DNA from: Rana temporaria
Lineage: Eukaryota; Chordata; Amphibia; Anura; Ranidae
Assembly (NCBI RefSeq): GCF_905171775.1
Contig: NC_053501.1
Location: 68,072,316 to 68,136,315, forward strand
DNA length: 64,000 nt
Direction of reading: 5' to 3'
Under the pieces are notes generated by a model. That model did no database searches. It saw nothing but the letters and a program-made list of their open reading frames with translations, and was not told where the DNA came from. This document shows positions 1 through 12,189 of the stretch, one piece after another (positions within the stretch are counted from its first letter, which is position 1; the number at the start of each line of letters is the position of its first letter). Both the position numbers and the translations under genes were made by a program.

Positions 1-1072
1 ACCCCTTCTTTAAGTATACTTCAGTAACATTTGAACGTTAAGTGTATACCCAGATTTACCACCAATCTTCCCTCTCTAGACCATGTACCAGCATTATTAT
101 TATTTTTTTATGCTGCTTCTGTAATGAGAAACAAACTATATTACTTACTGTGACATCATCACCAGACTTTAAATTTTGTTTAGGAGTTTGGTTACTATTG
201 ACATAGGCACACTCCCAGAACTAAATTTCCCAACAGCACTTTCCCAAATTTTAGTGTGTTCAATACTTTTTCCCTGTGTCATTCCATTTTATTACACATA
301 ATTAAATTTCTGAACTTATTTGTTTTGGTTTCTTTGTATGTATGGATTGCATGGGCTGTTAACAACATGTGGTGAAAATTTCATGTCAATGGCATCTTTG
401 GCAATAAATTTAAGTAGGAAAACAGTGACCTGTTCAATACTTATTTTGAAAACTGTATTTTAACCTCCTAGCTGAATTGTAAAAGTTAATAGTAGCGCTG
501 ATATTGAAGTATGACAATCAATACTATATCATAAACGAACAAAAATGAAATAACACCCTGTAACAAGTGAAAAAAATCACTGTGAATATTGGTGACAAAA
601 GTAACACAAATTAAACACCATAAAATAATCTTTGACTCCGTGACTTCAAAATATCTTTCTGTAGCCGTTGTAATATTCCAGATCTTCCACACACCGTACC
701 CTCAAAGTATTAAAACATCCCACCGATATCCAACCGTGCAAACGGAAAGATCTCTCCACATGAAAATAAAATAAGTGCTTCATAGTGTAATAACGTTTAA
801 AACAATTTAATGAATAAAACAAAATCTCCAACTGTTGCACTCACATAGATCCAAATAAAGCAAGCATAAAATCCTCTGTTTATAGCAAGTGGTGGTGTGT
901 TGTGGTCACAGCGGACCCGCAGTGTACAATCTGTATATCGCCCTCACTAACTCATCAGACTCTGATCGCCATGTCCGTTTTGACGTCAAACGTCACAGCT
1001 GGTTGCCGTATAGCCATGACTGTCGCATTTCGTAAATCACGACTTATTCATGGGATTCTTATTTTTCACCGC
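1..1072. other. AT-rich intergenic stretch, nothing recognised
   Basis: I see no coding exon, inverted repeat or mobile element with clear ends here. Short reading frames on both strands have no family resemblance. Confidence 0.5.
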
Positions 1073-1142
1073 TGTGTGTGTGTATGTATGTATGTATGTA
1101 TGTGTGTGTATATATATATTTATATATATATATATATATATT
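1073..1142. repeat. GT / GTAT / TA microsatellite
   Basis: Runs of gt, then gtat, then ta dinucleotides. It abuts the left end of the Tc1-like element, whose outermost bases seem lost in or overwritten by the TA run. Confidence 0.9.
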
Positions 1143-1351
1143 GTACATCCCTCACATTTTTGTAAATATTTTATTATATTGTTTCATGTGACAACACTGA
1201 AGAAATGATGACACTTTGCTACAATGTAAAGTAGTGAGTGTAAAGCTTGTATAACAGTGTAAATTTGCTGTCCCCTCAAAATAACTCAACTCAGCACACA
1301 GCCATTAATGTCTAAACCGCTTGCAACAAAAGTGAGTACACCCCAAAGTGA

Positions 1352-2290
1352 AAATGTCCAAATTGGGCCCAAAGTGTCAATATTTTGTATGGCCACCAAT
1401 TATTTTCCAGCACTGCCTTAACCTTCTTGTGCATGGCGTTCACCAGAGCTTCACAAGTTGCCACTGGAATCCTCTTCCACTCCTCCATGATGACATCACG
1501 GAGCTGGTGGATGTTAGAGACCTTGCACTCCTCCAATTTTTGTTTGAGGATGTCCCACAGATGCTCAGTAGGGTTTAGGTCTGGAGAAATGCTTGGCAAG
1601 TCCATCACCTTTACCCTCAGCTTCTTTAGCAAGGCAGGGGTCATCTTGGGGGTGTGTTTGGGGTCGTTATGTTGGAATACTGCCCTGCGGCCCAGTCTCC
1701 GAAGGGAGGGGATCATGCTATGCTTCAGTATGTCACAGTACATTTATGGTTCTCTCAATGAACTGTAGCTCCCCAGTGCCAGCAGCACTTATGCAGCCCC
1801 GGACCATGACACTTCCACCACCATGCTTGACTCTAGGCAAGACACACTTGTCTTTGTACTCCTCATCTGGTTGCCGCGACACATGCGTGACGCCATCTGA
1901 ACCAAATAAGTTTATATTGGTCTCAGCCATGCAGACCAATTTAATCCAGTGTGCAACATACGGTCTGAGCATGGACAGGCTGACCTCCCACCCCTTCAAC
2001 CTCTGCAGCAATGCTAGCAGCACTCATACTATTTCCCCAAAGACAACCTCTGTATATGACTGAGCTTGTGCACTCAACTTCTTTGTTCGACCATGGCGAG
2101 GCCTGTTCTGAGTTTAACCTGTCCTGTTAAACTGCTGTATGGTCTTTGCCACTGTGCTGCAGCTCAGTTTCAGGGTCTTGGTAATCTTCTTATAACCTAG
2201 GCCATCTTTATGTAGAGCAACAATTCTTTTTTTCAGAGTTCTTTGTCATGAGGTGCTATGTTGAACTTTCAGTGACCAGTATGAGAGAGT
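1352..2290 (-). pseudogene. Tc1-type transposase, broken
   Basis: Three minus-strand pieces together cover a whole Tc1-type transposase of the DD34E class, which cuts and pastes DNA at TA sites. The N-terminal helix-turn-helix region (about 2060-2290) reads KDGLGYKKITKTLKLSCSTV. The middle piece (1733-2023) contains VKHGGGSVMV. The C-terminal piece (1312-1743) contains the second catalytic Asp in NDPKHT and the catalytic Glu in SPDLNPTEHLW. The first-Asp region reads MAETNINLFG, where family members usually have SDE, so the active site looks lost. Frameshifts separate the pieces and a stop follows the DNA-binding part. It is a dead copy, flanked by matching long inverted repeats. Confidence 0.9.
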
Positions 2291-2461
2291 GAGAGCGATA
2301 ACACCAATTTTAACACACCTGCTCCCCATTCACACCTGAATGGGGGTGACACTAACAAGTCACATGACATCGGGGAGGGAAAAATGACTAATTGGGCACA
2401 ATTTGGACATTGTCACTTAGGGGTGTACTCACTTTTGTTGCCAGCGGTTTAAACATTAATG

Positions 2462-2973
2462 AGGGAGCTGCGGTGGCTCAACGCGATTGGCACTGCACTG
2501 ACAAGCCATTCACCTCTGCAGCTAGGGGTTCGGATCCCGGTCTCGGCTACATGTGAATTGAGTTTGGTGGTCTCAGCCCGGCTCCCGATGGTTGTGCTAT
2601 GCGTGGTAAGCCTGCGCTTAGTACGCCCACCCCCCTCCCACAAAAACCACCACACTTACACGCACTCGAAATTGGGTTAACATCACGAACTTTGACCACG
2701 CGGTCTCTAAAAAGAGAGGCGAAGGACTAACGGGGCTGGTTGAGCGGGCTAATCCTCTCACTCCCTTATAGGGAGTCCCTCTGCCCCGTTGGGCTTCAAA
2801 GCGGAGCAGGTAGGGCGGGCTGTGTGGGAGGACCCCCTCACACCTGCCATTGCCACCCGGGGCATGGAGAAAGGTGGCAGATTGCCTCTGGGGGAGGCCT
2901 GCCTACTCCCAACTCCTGCAGTCCAGCTCCTCTCTCGAGTACACGCACAAAATACACTTTAAAAAAAAAAAAA
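2462..2973 (+). mobile_element. tRNA-derived SINE with poly(A) tail
   Basis: A 512-bp insertion begins gctgcggtggctcaacgcg. It has an RNA polymerase III A-box-like stretch at 2474-2490 and a good B box, ggttcggatcc, at 2527-2537. It ends in a run of about 14 A. It is bracketed by the duplication acattaatg (2453-2461 and 2975-2983), and removing it rejoins the Tc1 inverted repeat. The tRNA-like head, A-tail and target duplication show LINE-mediated retroposition. The body (about 2600-2950) matches no family I can name. No protein is expected from it. Confidence 0.88.
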
Positions 2974-3156
2974 AACATTAATGGCTGTGTTGAGTTATTT
3001 TGAGGGGACAGCAAACTTACACTGTTATACAAGCTGTAGACTCACTACTTTACATTGTAGCAAAGTGTAATTTCTTCAGTGTTGTCACATACAAAGATGT
3101 AATAAAAATTTGAAAAAAATGTGAAGGGTGTACTCACTTTTGTGAGATTATGTGTG

Positions 3157-3172
3157 TATATTTATGTGTGAT

Positions 3173-3217
<45 letters not shown>

Positions 3218-3225
3218 TATAAAGT
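3157..3225. repeat. TA-rich microsatellite
   Basis: Long (ta)n run after gtgtgtatatttatgtgtg, directly outside the right arm of the Tc1 element. Confidence 0.9.
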
Positions 3226-3880
3226 CCTGGGGATGAGGTGCACTCATCAGCAATAGTGCAAGCAATCCGGCCATTCCCATATATATTTAAAATAATAAAA
3301 AGAAAAAAATATGTTGCATACTATGATAGGACATACTATGATGTCAATTTCTAATTTGGATTATTTCTGTTGAATTGGGATGTTTTTCATCTCCAAAAGG
3401 CTTGACTATATGAGCCCAGTGACTAATACTATTACTTTCACTATTTCTATATTATTATTCATGATTTTTGGGACTCAAACATCAATTTTTTTCGGAATTC
3501 TGTTGTGATAATATTGACATTATATTGGTTAACCATTGTGCTGTAAGTCACTTGACCTCATCTCCAGAACCTGTGGCAATAGTTGGCCATATACACACAT
3601 TATGGGGGCAAACAGTATAGTTACAATTCAATGCAGGAGGGATCAGAGGGACCTGCTCGTTAGAGCTTACAGTTGTAGCGCTACCCCCGGAGGAGCTGCT
3701 GATTAGATTTGGGATCGGCGTGTTTAAGTTACCTTTATTCTGTGTCCAGGGGTGATGGTAGTGCTGAGAGCAATAACAGAATGTCCAGGACCGTTGGCTG
3801 CGTTTTTTAAATGCTTTGTTTTCCCGGTCAAACACGACCAACATGTGAACTTGAGGTAGACAGGATAGGCTGGTGAAGGT
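3226..3880. other. No recognised feature
   Basis: Mixed AT-rich sequence. A 98-codon minus frame (3548-3844) has no recognisable motif and poor start context. I treat it as accidental. Confidence 0.4.
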
Positions 3881-4830
3881 AGAGCAACTTCACAGTATCA
3901 GGCTATGGATAATAAAGGCAGTCCTGCCCTTTAGCAATGGTATCTACATGCGTCGCCACTCCAGCCGGAGTGGGTGAAGTGCCCCTGGACAGACCTCTCT
4001 CACAGGCCTGGCAGCCAGAGCGCCACTTAAAGCTTCTGGGAAAGGAAAACAAGTCTCTGCCACAGACTTGGCTCTAAATTAGATTTGAACGTCCAGATGA
4101 GACCTCTGCCACAGGCCTAGTGCTTGGAAATTTGGACGGTAGAGCGAATTCTCCCAGTATGTTCTTTGGGGCCACCGACTGACAGCTTGAATGTGACCTG
4201 TCAGTGTCCGGTGCCCAGATCCCCGGTGGTTCGTTCAAGCCCTGTTGGATCACCTGCCTCCGGGCTCTCCTCAGACCGATCCCCCACCGAACAGCACCCA
4301 GCTTGGGATCTTCTCAATAGCAGTGGGGACCCAGTAAGTCATTGGGGCCCCTTTGTAGCATCAGTTGCTCCGGGCTATGAGAGCCCAGAGTCAGGAACTC
4401 CGCGTAGCACGTGACCCCGGCCTGGTGGGCCATAGTGGTGGGGCCCGTGATGTGCGCACACCCTAAAGGTGGGTGCCGCACCTGGAACCAGGAACCCGCG
4501 AAGAACCCCGAACAACTTCCTCCGCCACAGAAATACTCCTCCCCAGCATGCCCCGTGAGGGAAAACTCCTCCAATTGGCTGCTGGGAAGAAGCAGCTCCG
4601 CCTGGACCCCTCTGGCGCCACCTGCCGCCCAGAGATGAGACCGCATCTCTGGGGCACAGACTGACCCACAGGACAATCCAGATTTGGCGACAGCCAAATT
4701 TAACAAAATCAAAGACTGAAAGCAACAGAACTCTCTCATTCTCCCACTAAATTTAAGCATAGCAGCTGTACGAAAAAGTACACAGGCGCTACACAGTCTA
4801 GAAGGGAGGGTCAAGTGGAACAAAAGGTAA
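3881..4830. repeat. GC-rich block, possible dispersed repeat of unknown class
   Basis: A GC-rich block stands out from its AT-rich surroundings and repeats the phrase ctgccacaggcct / ctctcacaggcct three times (about 3995, 4050 and 4105). Open frames on both strands (up to 169 codons) overlap each other and show no domain. It may be part of a retrotransposon, but no terminal repeats or duplications were found. Confidence 0.3.
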
Positions 4831-6516
4831 CAGCTGTGGTGCCTTTTTGTATGGTGTGTGAGGAGGGGAGAATGTATGGTGGGGGAGGGGAGATTGCTTG
4901 TGTTGACCGGTATCTTGGGACAAAATGCACAGATGTCTATTACAGTATCGGCAATAACTTCTCGACATTGTTAACATTTTATAAAGTTTTTAGATATTTA
5001 TCTATTCTATGGGGATAATACTGTATATACAGATTTTTAAAAGGTGCTTCAACATCATCATCATTTTGTATATTAAAGGCTGTTTGGCATAAGAGTTAAT
5101 AGAGATATATAAATGAGATTGAATTACATTATGCTATTTTTTCTTTTAGGGTTACTTTCATTTTTATTATATTTTCATTATTATATTTTGTACACATCTG
5201 GGCCCCGGAGATTGGCTCTGGCTGTCTCATGCATTGGTCCCTTTACCTTTGTAGGCAGGGTGTATAGTGAGTATCTGTATTTAAGAGATGTGGTACGCAG
5301 ACTAGCTTTGTTATGAAGAAGAGGGTTTGTCCCTTGAAACGTGTGAGTTGGCAAGTCTGAGTGATGTCAGGGTCATATGATCTTCATCTTTCATAGGACC
5401 ACCCTGCCACTTGGGTTGTTTTTTACATCACTGTTTTAGCCTTTGACTATTGCGAGTATGCACTCATTGGTTATTTATCATTAATAATTTTACTTTTGGT
5501 ACTACATAAGGCCTTTGCCCCCTTTTTTTCTGTTTTTGACTATATTGATCATGATCAGTGGTAAAACTAAGTTTTTGCATCTACGATTGATGAAGATGAG
5601 AGGAGCATACATGTGTGAACTCTACCTTAGAGTAAAAATGGTACATTTCTCTTTTATGTTCAGTAATGAGGTGCATCACTGCGTTAAAGCAACTCTCTAT
5701 GAATGTGACTGACGCTTTTTTACATACAAAAAGCCCAAAGGGATATTTTTTGGCATCCAGGTTAACTTTCTATTTATCACAAGAAGATTCTCTTGTTTGA
5801 TAGATTTATTTCAGAAGTTTTGTGATAATCAGATGTTTTGTTTATATGCGTATCACTTCAAACAAACAGCAAACACTTTAGTAATGGATAGAACAGACAC
5901 AACATGTAAAAATTTACATTAGAAATATTACTTATAGTACCTTGGAATTCAGTGGAGTTTTCCTTTATAAATAAGACACTAGACCAGAACAACGTTTTAT
6001 ATAAACATAGCTTATAAACAATAGTGTGTGTTCAGAGATGTAAGCTTTTAACTATAACGTTTCATGTGTATTCTGTTTTTCACATTTGCCTGATGCGCTC
6101 TGAGAGTTGGAATAGAGCGATCCCTGGCATAAATAATGCTTTCTGTTCTTCTGCAAGCCCTTGGCACTTCTGAAAGGTTTTTTAAACTAACACAGCTTCT
6201 TGCATGTCTTCATGTAGTCTAGTGCATATATTTCTCATAACAGGAAAGACGAAGAGTGAATTATGGAAAACTTTTCACATAACAGTTACAAGCTTCATCT
6301 ACTATACATATTTCATTTAGTTTTGCATGGAAAGGTTTGCTTTAGTCATGTCATTACTGGCATCTGAAATTGTCAGTTGCCTGGCTGCCATGCGTATTCT
6401 CTTGTTTCGGTATTTGAGTCATTGACCTGGAATGCGTATGCAGATTGGAATCACAATTCATGTTCATGATGTATACATGCTGTCCTGTATATATCAAGCC
6501 TATTGGTTAAAATTTA
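4831..6516. other. No recognised feature
   Basis: AT-rich sequence with short frames only. The phrase cccttgaaacgtgtgag near 5331 recalls dispersed amphibian repeats, but no boundaries could be drawn. Confidence 0.4.
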
Positions 6517-6668
6517 TTTTCTCTTTTGTCCATGGATGGACACAGCTTCCTTATATTCTTGACTGTAGGGTTATGTTCCGTCTTATCAGGAGAGGACTGA
6601 TAGAGGGAACATAACCCTACAGTCAAGAATATAAGGAAGCTGTGTCTGTCCATGGACAAAAGAGAAAA
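6517..6668. mobile_element. Fold-back (near-palindromic) MITE
   Basis: The two halves are reverse complements over about 70 bp. The left arm starts ttttctcttttgtccatgg, and the right arm ends ccatggacaaaagagaaaa. Only a few mismatches occur and the loop is about 15 bp (aggagaggac core). No coding capacity. The superfamily is not clear from the ends. Confidence 0.85.
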
Positions 6669-6741
6669 GGATTTTACAGTGAGTACAAAAATCCTATTTT
6701 TATACTGCTTTTACTAGGTTTATTATCTGTATTGTTATGTA

Positions 6742-7332
6742 CAGTGCTTTTTTTCTCAGACAATAGGTGCAGGAACTCCCCCTTTCCGGGGTCACCCCTT
6801 TTCTCCGCCCTCTACCCACCTCCCAGTACTGCCCCTTTTAGACAATCTAGAACCAAGTATATATTTGTGGTGCTAAGTAATTTGTATGGAATTTGGTAAT
6901 GATATCAAGAAAGGCCGTAAAATAGACCCCCTGTAGCCAGCAACAGTAGATCCCCCCTAACAACAATGGACCACCCACAACAAAATCCCCCCCCCCCCCC
7001 AGCAACAATAGACTCTCAGCAGCATCAACACGCCCCAGCATCACTGTAATAGACTCTCTGGCAGCCATCAACAATAGACCCATCCCACAACTGACCCCCC
7101 AGCAACAATAGACTCTCAGCAGCATCAACACCCCCCAGCATTACTGTAATAGACTCTCTGGCAGCCATCAACAATAGACCCATCCCACAACTGACCCCCC
7201 TGCAAAAATAGATCCACAGCAGTCAGCATCAATACCCTGCAGCACACCCCAGCACCCCTTGCCATTACATACAGTCAGTCCAGGAGGTGCCGGAACTGCA
7301 TTCCCCCGCGTTCCCGCTGAAAAAAAGCCCTG
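6742..7332. mobile_element. Non-autonomous hAT transposon
   Basis: A 591-bp element bounded by a perfect 8-bp target duplication gttatgta (6734-6741 and 7333-7340). Its ends are cagtgcttttttt and, in reverse, cagggcttttttt, a typical hAT terminus. The 8-bp duplication is the hAT signature. The interior has no transposase but contains a two-copy 100-bp tandem repeat and a C run. Confidence 0.93.
7001..7200. repeat. 100-bp tandem repeat, two copies
   Basis: The unit starting agcaacaatagactctcag occurs at 7001 and again at 7101 with only a few differences, so the period is exactly 100. It lies inside the hAT element. Confidence 0.93.
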
Positions 7333-7340
7333 GTTATGTA

Positions 7341-8176
7341 CAATATCTCATTAGATTCTCTCTGAATTATGAAAAATCTGAGTTAATGTTAGTGTAAACT
7401 GTTAGGGTATAGGAGCAGAAGAGAGTACCTAAAAAAATTACATATTTCCCTTTGAATTTAGCATTTCTAATGCTGCAAACTGCATACTGTAGATTTTGTA
7501 AACATAGCGTTTTTCTAGTTCCCACAGCAATATTTCGTGTAGCTATAGCTTTATTATGCAATGGCCTCATTCATACAAGTGAAAAAAAGAAATGAAGCAC
7601 CAGCTGCAGTGATATGTATATGTTTGTATCCTTTATGATAGTAATGAATAATTTATATTTGTCATTTTTACATCATAGTATGATTGTTCAAAGAACTTTT
7701 GGGGCAATAAGACCTGCACTACAATACATTCTTTTCTGAGATAATAAATATATTAACTTAAAAACAATCTACACGTTAAGCCTTGAATCCAGTAGGATTG
7801 GGATTCCTGTCTTGTCATTTCTTGTATATGAAAGGAGTTCAGTTTTTACTGTTCCTTTCAAGTCCGTTTCAAGCAGCCCATTTTATTTTCCATTGTCACA
7901 GCGTCACTATATGTTGGTGTCAGTCGTTTTTTGAGGACAATATTCAGGATCACATCCTAACGTATTGTCTTCTTTCTCCACAAGACTAGAATCTGCAATG
8001 AATGGAAAGAAACATGTTTATGTATAACTGGAGAACATTTGTTAGCAATTTATTCTTCATTCCTCTCAGCTGTATGCAGAATGATATAATGTGACCACAT
8101 GCATATTGGTGTCTGTGTCTCATGACAAGCACAGCAGACTGCAGTACATGTCAGTTGCATCAATTTTGTGGCAAAG
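7341..8176. other. No recognised feature
   Basis: AT-rich intergenic DNA. No exon, inverted repeat or microsatellite of note. Confidence 0.4.
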
Positions 8177-9180
8177 TTAACCACTTAAGCCTCGGACCAT
8201 TTTGCAGCTAAATGCCCAGGCCAGGTTTTGCGATTCGGCACTGCGTCGCTTTAACAGACAATTGCGCGGTCGTGCGACGTGGCTCCCAAACAAAATTGGC
8301 GTCCTTTTTTCCCCACAAATAGAGCTTTCTTTTGGTGGTATTTGATCACCTCTGCGGTTTTTATTTTTTGCGCTATAAACAAAAATAGAGCGACAATTTT
8401 GAAAAAAATGCAATATTTTTTACTTTTTGCTATAATAAATATCCCCCAAAAACATGTATAAAAAAATGTTTTCCCTCAGTTTAGGCCGATACGTATTCTT
8501 CTACCTATTTTTGGTAAAAAAAATCGCAATAAGCATTTATCGATTGGTTTGTGCAAAATTTATAGCGTTTACAAAATAGGGGATAGTTTTATTGCATTTT
8601 TATAATCTTTTTTTTTTTTTTTACTACTATTGGCGGCGATCAGCGATTTTTTTCGTGACTGCGACATTATGGCGGACACTTCGGACAATTTTGACACATT
8701 TTTGGGACCATTGTCATTTTTACAGCAAAGAATGCATTTAAATTGCATTGTTTATTGTGAAAATTACAGTTGCAGTTTGGGAGTTAACCACAGGGGGCGC
8801 TGTAGGAGTTAGTGTTCACTTTGTGTGTGTTTACAACTGTAGGGGGGTGTGGCTGTAGGACTGACGTCATCGATCGAGTCTCCCTTATAAAAGGGATCAC
8901 TCGATCGATACGCCGCCACAGTGAAGCACGGGGAAGCCGTGTTTACATACGGCTCTCCCCGTGCTTCAGCCTCGGGGAGCGATCGCGACGGAGCAGCTAT
9001 AAACGAATAGCCGCGCCGTCGTCCCGGATCGCTCCCCGAGGGAACCCGCCCGCAGCGGGGGGGGGGGTCACGATCGGACCCCCCACCCGCTAGAAGGCAA
9101 GGACGTATATATACGCCCTTCTGCCTGTCCGTGCCATTCTGCGGACGTAAATAGTCGTGCGGCGGGCGTTTATTGGTTAA
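8177..9180. mobile_element. TTAA-flanked non-autonomous DNA element, family 1, copy A
   Basis: About 1.0 kb, from TTAA at 8177 to TTAA at 9177-9180. Recurrent family landmarks are gacaattgcgcggtcgtgc, gtatttgatcacctctgcgg, ttttttgcgctataaac, aaaataggggatag and a 3' part rich in short self-complementary blocks (for example gtgaagcacggggaagccgt with its mirror). Five other copies lie in this window. TTAA duplication is used by piggyBac and Kolobok transposases. Which one mobilised this family cannot be told here. Confidence 0.8.
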
Positions 9181-9200
9181 GGACCACTGTTTTTTGAATT

Positions 9201-9202
<2 letters not shown>

Positions 9203-9226
<24 letters not shown>
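9203..9226. repeat. (TA)n microsatellite
   Basis: Simple ta run next to family 1 copy A. Confidence 0.85.
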
Positions 9227-9231
<5 letters not shown>

Positions 9232-9416
9232 ACAAGCCTGTATTTCTCACCATGTTTACCTTTCCAAATCAAAACTTTTGTCAAGAAATGTAAAGCAGTT
9301 ATGAATCTGATCTTAGCGCTATCAGTGCAAATTAAAAGACACCGAGCAGTGCTTTCACCATTTTGTCTGCCAGTATGCTTCATACCCTTCCTGTGAGCTC
9401 AGTAGCTGCAGTCTAT

Positions 9417-10154
9417 GGCCCAGATTCTTAAAGGACTTACGACGGCGCAGCGCCATGTACGCCGTCGTAAGTACTAATCTGGCCCGTCGTATCTATGCGA
9501 CTGATTCTTAAAATGAATCAGTTACGCATAGATATCCATTAGATCCGACAGGCGTAAGTCTCTTACGCCGTCAGATCGTAACTGCAATATTTTTTTGCCC
9601 GCTAGGTGGCGCTTCCGTCGATTTTCGCGTTGAGTATGCAAATTAGCTAGATACGCGAATTCCTGAATGTACGCACGACCGACGCCGTGAAGTTACGACG
9701 TTTACGTTAAGCTTTTCCCGGTGTAATGTTGCCCCTGCTATATGGTGGCCTAAGTGCGGCGCAACAATGTTAAGTATGGCCGTCGTTCCCGCGTCAACAT
9801 TTTAAAAAGTTACGTCGTTTGCGTAAGTCGTCCGTGAATGGGGCTGGACGTCATTTACATTCACGTCGAAACCAATGACGTCCTTGCGACGTCATTTGGA
9901 GCAATGCACACTGGGATATTTTAGGGACGGCGAATGCGCAGTTTGTTCGGCGCAGGGACGCGCTTCATTTAAATTATATACGCCCCCTACCCGCCGAATT
10001 TGAATTCCGTCGCATGATTTACGCTACGCCGCCACAACTTTACAGGCAAGTGCTTTGTGAATAAAGCACTTGCCTGAAAAACTTGCGGCGGCGTAATGTA
10101 AATCGTATACGTTACGCCGCCGCATAGATACGCCAGTCTACGAGAATCTGGCCC
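9417..10154. mobile_element. Non-autonomous DNA element, family 2, copy A
   Basis: 738 bp with inverted ends ggcccagattc / gaatctggccc, flanked by tat on both sides. The interior is rich in CpG and in cgtcgtaag-type blocks. It carries the family landmark gctaggtggcgcttccgtcg, shared with the copies at 12190 and (diverged) 33166. The 3-bp flank suggests a Harbinger-type mobiliser, but this is weak. Confidence 0.8.
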
Positions 10155-10577
10155 TATATTTTCACTAATGCAACATCATTTAAAAGTTGCAGTGAGAAAA
10201 GTTCAAAATGTTGCAGGTGCATGATAGATGTCTTTGGGTGTGCAGTCTTTTCTGTCTTCATTAGGACGCTTGTATATACAGTGTGTATATAGCTGTATGG
10301 TCCTATCCAACTCTCTGCAATTCTGTGGGTCAGCTCTCATGCCGAATATGTTTTTTGTTTTTTTTTTCTTGAAACTTTCTTGCCAATTTTTTTACATTTA
10401 GTTTGAAAGTTTTTCCTTAACCTACCCAATTGCTTGACTTGGGACTAGCATGCAGAGTGCATAGTTTATTTGTACACACCTACTTTGGCAAATTTAGATA
10501 GGAGCCAATTAAACCACTACCTGAGTACCCTGAGAAAACCCATGCAAGCACAGGATAATGGTGAATAGTTAAAAGCT
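10155..10577. other. No recognised feature
   Basis: Unique-looking AT-rich DNA between two DNA elements. Confidence 0.4.
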
Positions 10578-11189
10578 TACTGTATATACTTGAGTATAAG
10601 CCGAGTTTTTCAGCAAATTTTTTGGTGCTGAAAATGCCCCCCTCGGCTTATACTCGAGTCACCTTTTAGCGCCTGATCTCCCGGACTTCGGGGAACCGGT
10701 ACCGACCGTAAGTCCTCTTGGACCCCAAACTTGACTCACATGTAGCCCCAGTTCTCCTCTACAAGTGTGCAAAGTTCGTTTTCCGGGGGACCTACAGCCG
10801 GGGAGCACTGATTTTTCAAAGTCGGGCACCCCTTCCATGTTAAGCGGTAAATTCTCCAGTAACTTTGGGGACCCGGTACTGGCCGGTCGTAGGTCCCCTG
10901 GACCCGAAACTTGGCACACATGTAGCCCCAGTTGTCCTCTATAAGTGACCATGGGGGACCTACAGCTGGGGAGCGTCGATTTTTCAAAGCCGGGCACCCC
11001 TTCTATATACTCCCATGTTAAACGTAAGTCTAGTCATGGGCACAGTGAGGCATGCACATGGACACAGTGAGGCATGCAGATGGACACCATAGGCTTATAC
11101 TCGAGTCAATACATTTTTCCATTTCTTTGTAGTAAAATTAGGTGCCTCAGCTTATATTCAGGTCGGCTTATACTTGAGTATATACGGTA
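10578..11189. mobile_element. DNA element with actgtatatacttgagtat ends
   Basis: The inverted termini are tactgtatatacttgagtat and, at the right, atacttgagtatatacggta. A second inner pair (cggcttatactcgagtca) is repeated near both ends. No transposase. The inside is mostly a 180-bp tandem duplication. Confidence 0.82.
10681..11020. repeat. 180-bp tandem duplication
   Basis: The phrase acatgtagccccagtt recurs with period 180 (10739 and 10919), as do ttttcaaagtcgggcacccc and its neighbour blocks. The minus-strand frames through it are a by-product. Confidence 0.85.
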
Positions 11190-11231
11190 ATTGTACCTGA
11201 TTGGAAAAAATTTTTTATTTACTAATGTATG

Positions 11232-11804
11232 TTAAAGTGAATGTAAACCCACTCTCATCCTTTCTAAACTACTGCCATAATGCTGATCTATACACATATA
11301 GATGCCTCCTGCATGTATCCTTACCTGTCAAATGCCTCCCCTCTGTTATAAGAACTGAAAAACTGCAGATTCTGTGGGTGGATCTGTTGTCTGGAGCTCT
11401 GTGGGTGGAGTCGTAATGTCTGTAGACTCCTTGCCCACCTCTACACTCCCCTTGTCAACATACATTTTTTCCTGTGTATTCCTTACACTAAATTCTGCTA
11501 TGATCACTAATATCCAGTCAAAATCCAAAAAAGTAACCACATGACTTCAGAAAAGGAGTGGGGGGTGGGAATTGAAAAATAATGCCTGTCTCCAGGCTAG
11601 TGCAGGCGATATGTAAATAACCTGTCATTCACAGCAAGGGGGCGGAACGGACTAAGGTTTTTCCTCTGTAAGTCCGTTTTATTTCACTGAACAATAAAAG
11701 AGGATTGCTCAGAGCTGGATTAACTCTGTGTGGCACAGATGATAGGAAATCTTATACTCTTCATTGTGACATTAAAAAAAAAATTGGGTTTACATCCATT
11801 TTAA
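11232..11804. mobile_element. TTAA-flanked element, family 3, copy A
   Basis: Starts ttaaagtgaatgtaaaccc and ends gggtttacatccattttaa, an inverted pair with TTAA at both borders. A second copy lies at 29307-29802. Confidence 0.82.
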
Positions 11805-12189
11805 CTTCAATAAGTAAGAAGTCTCTACATGGAGATATGGTGGCTTTGCAAAATGTGGAATTTTCATTTGGTTTAAGGGTAAAAGTAAATATAAATCTGT
11901 TGTTAAAGTTGCGCTCCAGCCAAAAAAAAACCCCAAGTGGCAAATGTGGCAGTGGAGGGGGGAGAATGAAAACAAGCTAAACTACTTCCCCCTTTGAGTG
12001 AAGTTCCGCTTTGTTTCTGATGTGATGTCCCAATAGTCTCCTTCCCCATTCGCTTCTGTTCTGTGCTCGTCAGTGTGCCAATGTTGGCACAAATTGTAGA
12101 GAAGAATGGCTGGGTGATATTACAGTTTACATACCATGTGTGGTGGGTGCTTAATAATATCCTGCACAGGGCTTAATTATAAACATTTA
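11805..12189. other. Possible short TTAA element, otherwise nothing
   Basis: ttaaagttgcgctccagcc near 11903 and gaagttccgcttt near 12002 recall TTAA-element ends, but the right border is missing. Confidence 0.3.

Larger units (their letters stand above)
1143..3156 (-). mobile_element. Tc1/mariner element with long terminal inverted repeats, interrupted by a SINE
   Basis: The left arm (about 1143-1349) matches, in reverse, 2413-2461 plus 2974-3156. Shared blocks include gtgacaacactgaagaaat, ctgtcccctcaaaataactc and gtgagtacacccc. A copy of the short end motif (ggtgtactcacttttgt) lies at both the outer and inner part of the right arm, the IR/DR layout known from many vertebrate Tc1 elements. 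The body carries a broken transposase on the minus strand. The right arm is split by a 512-bp SINE. The left outer end runs into a TA microsatellite, so the exact terminus is uncertain. Confidence 0.9.

Noticed and set aside
4314..4823. 169-codon minus frame
   Set aside because: GC-rich repeat-like region with overlapping frames on both strands, no domain and no splice context.
10659..10997. 112-codon minus frame
   Set aside because: Produced by the 180-bp tandem duplication inside a DNA element.
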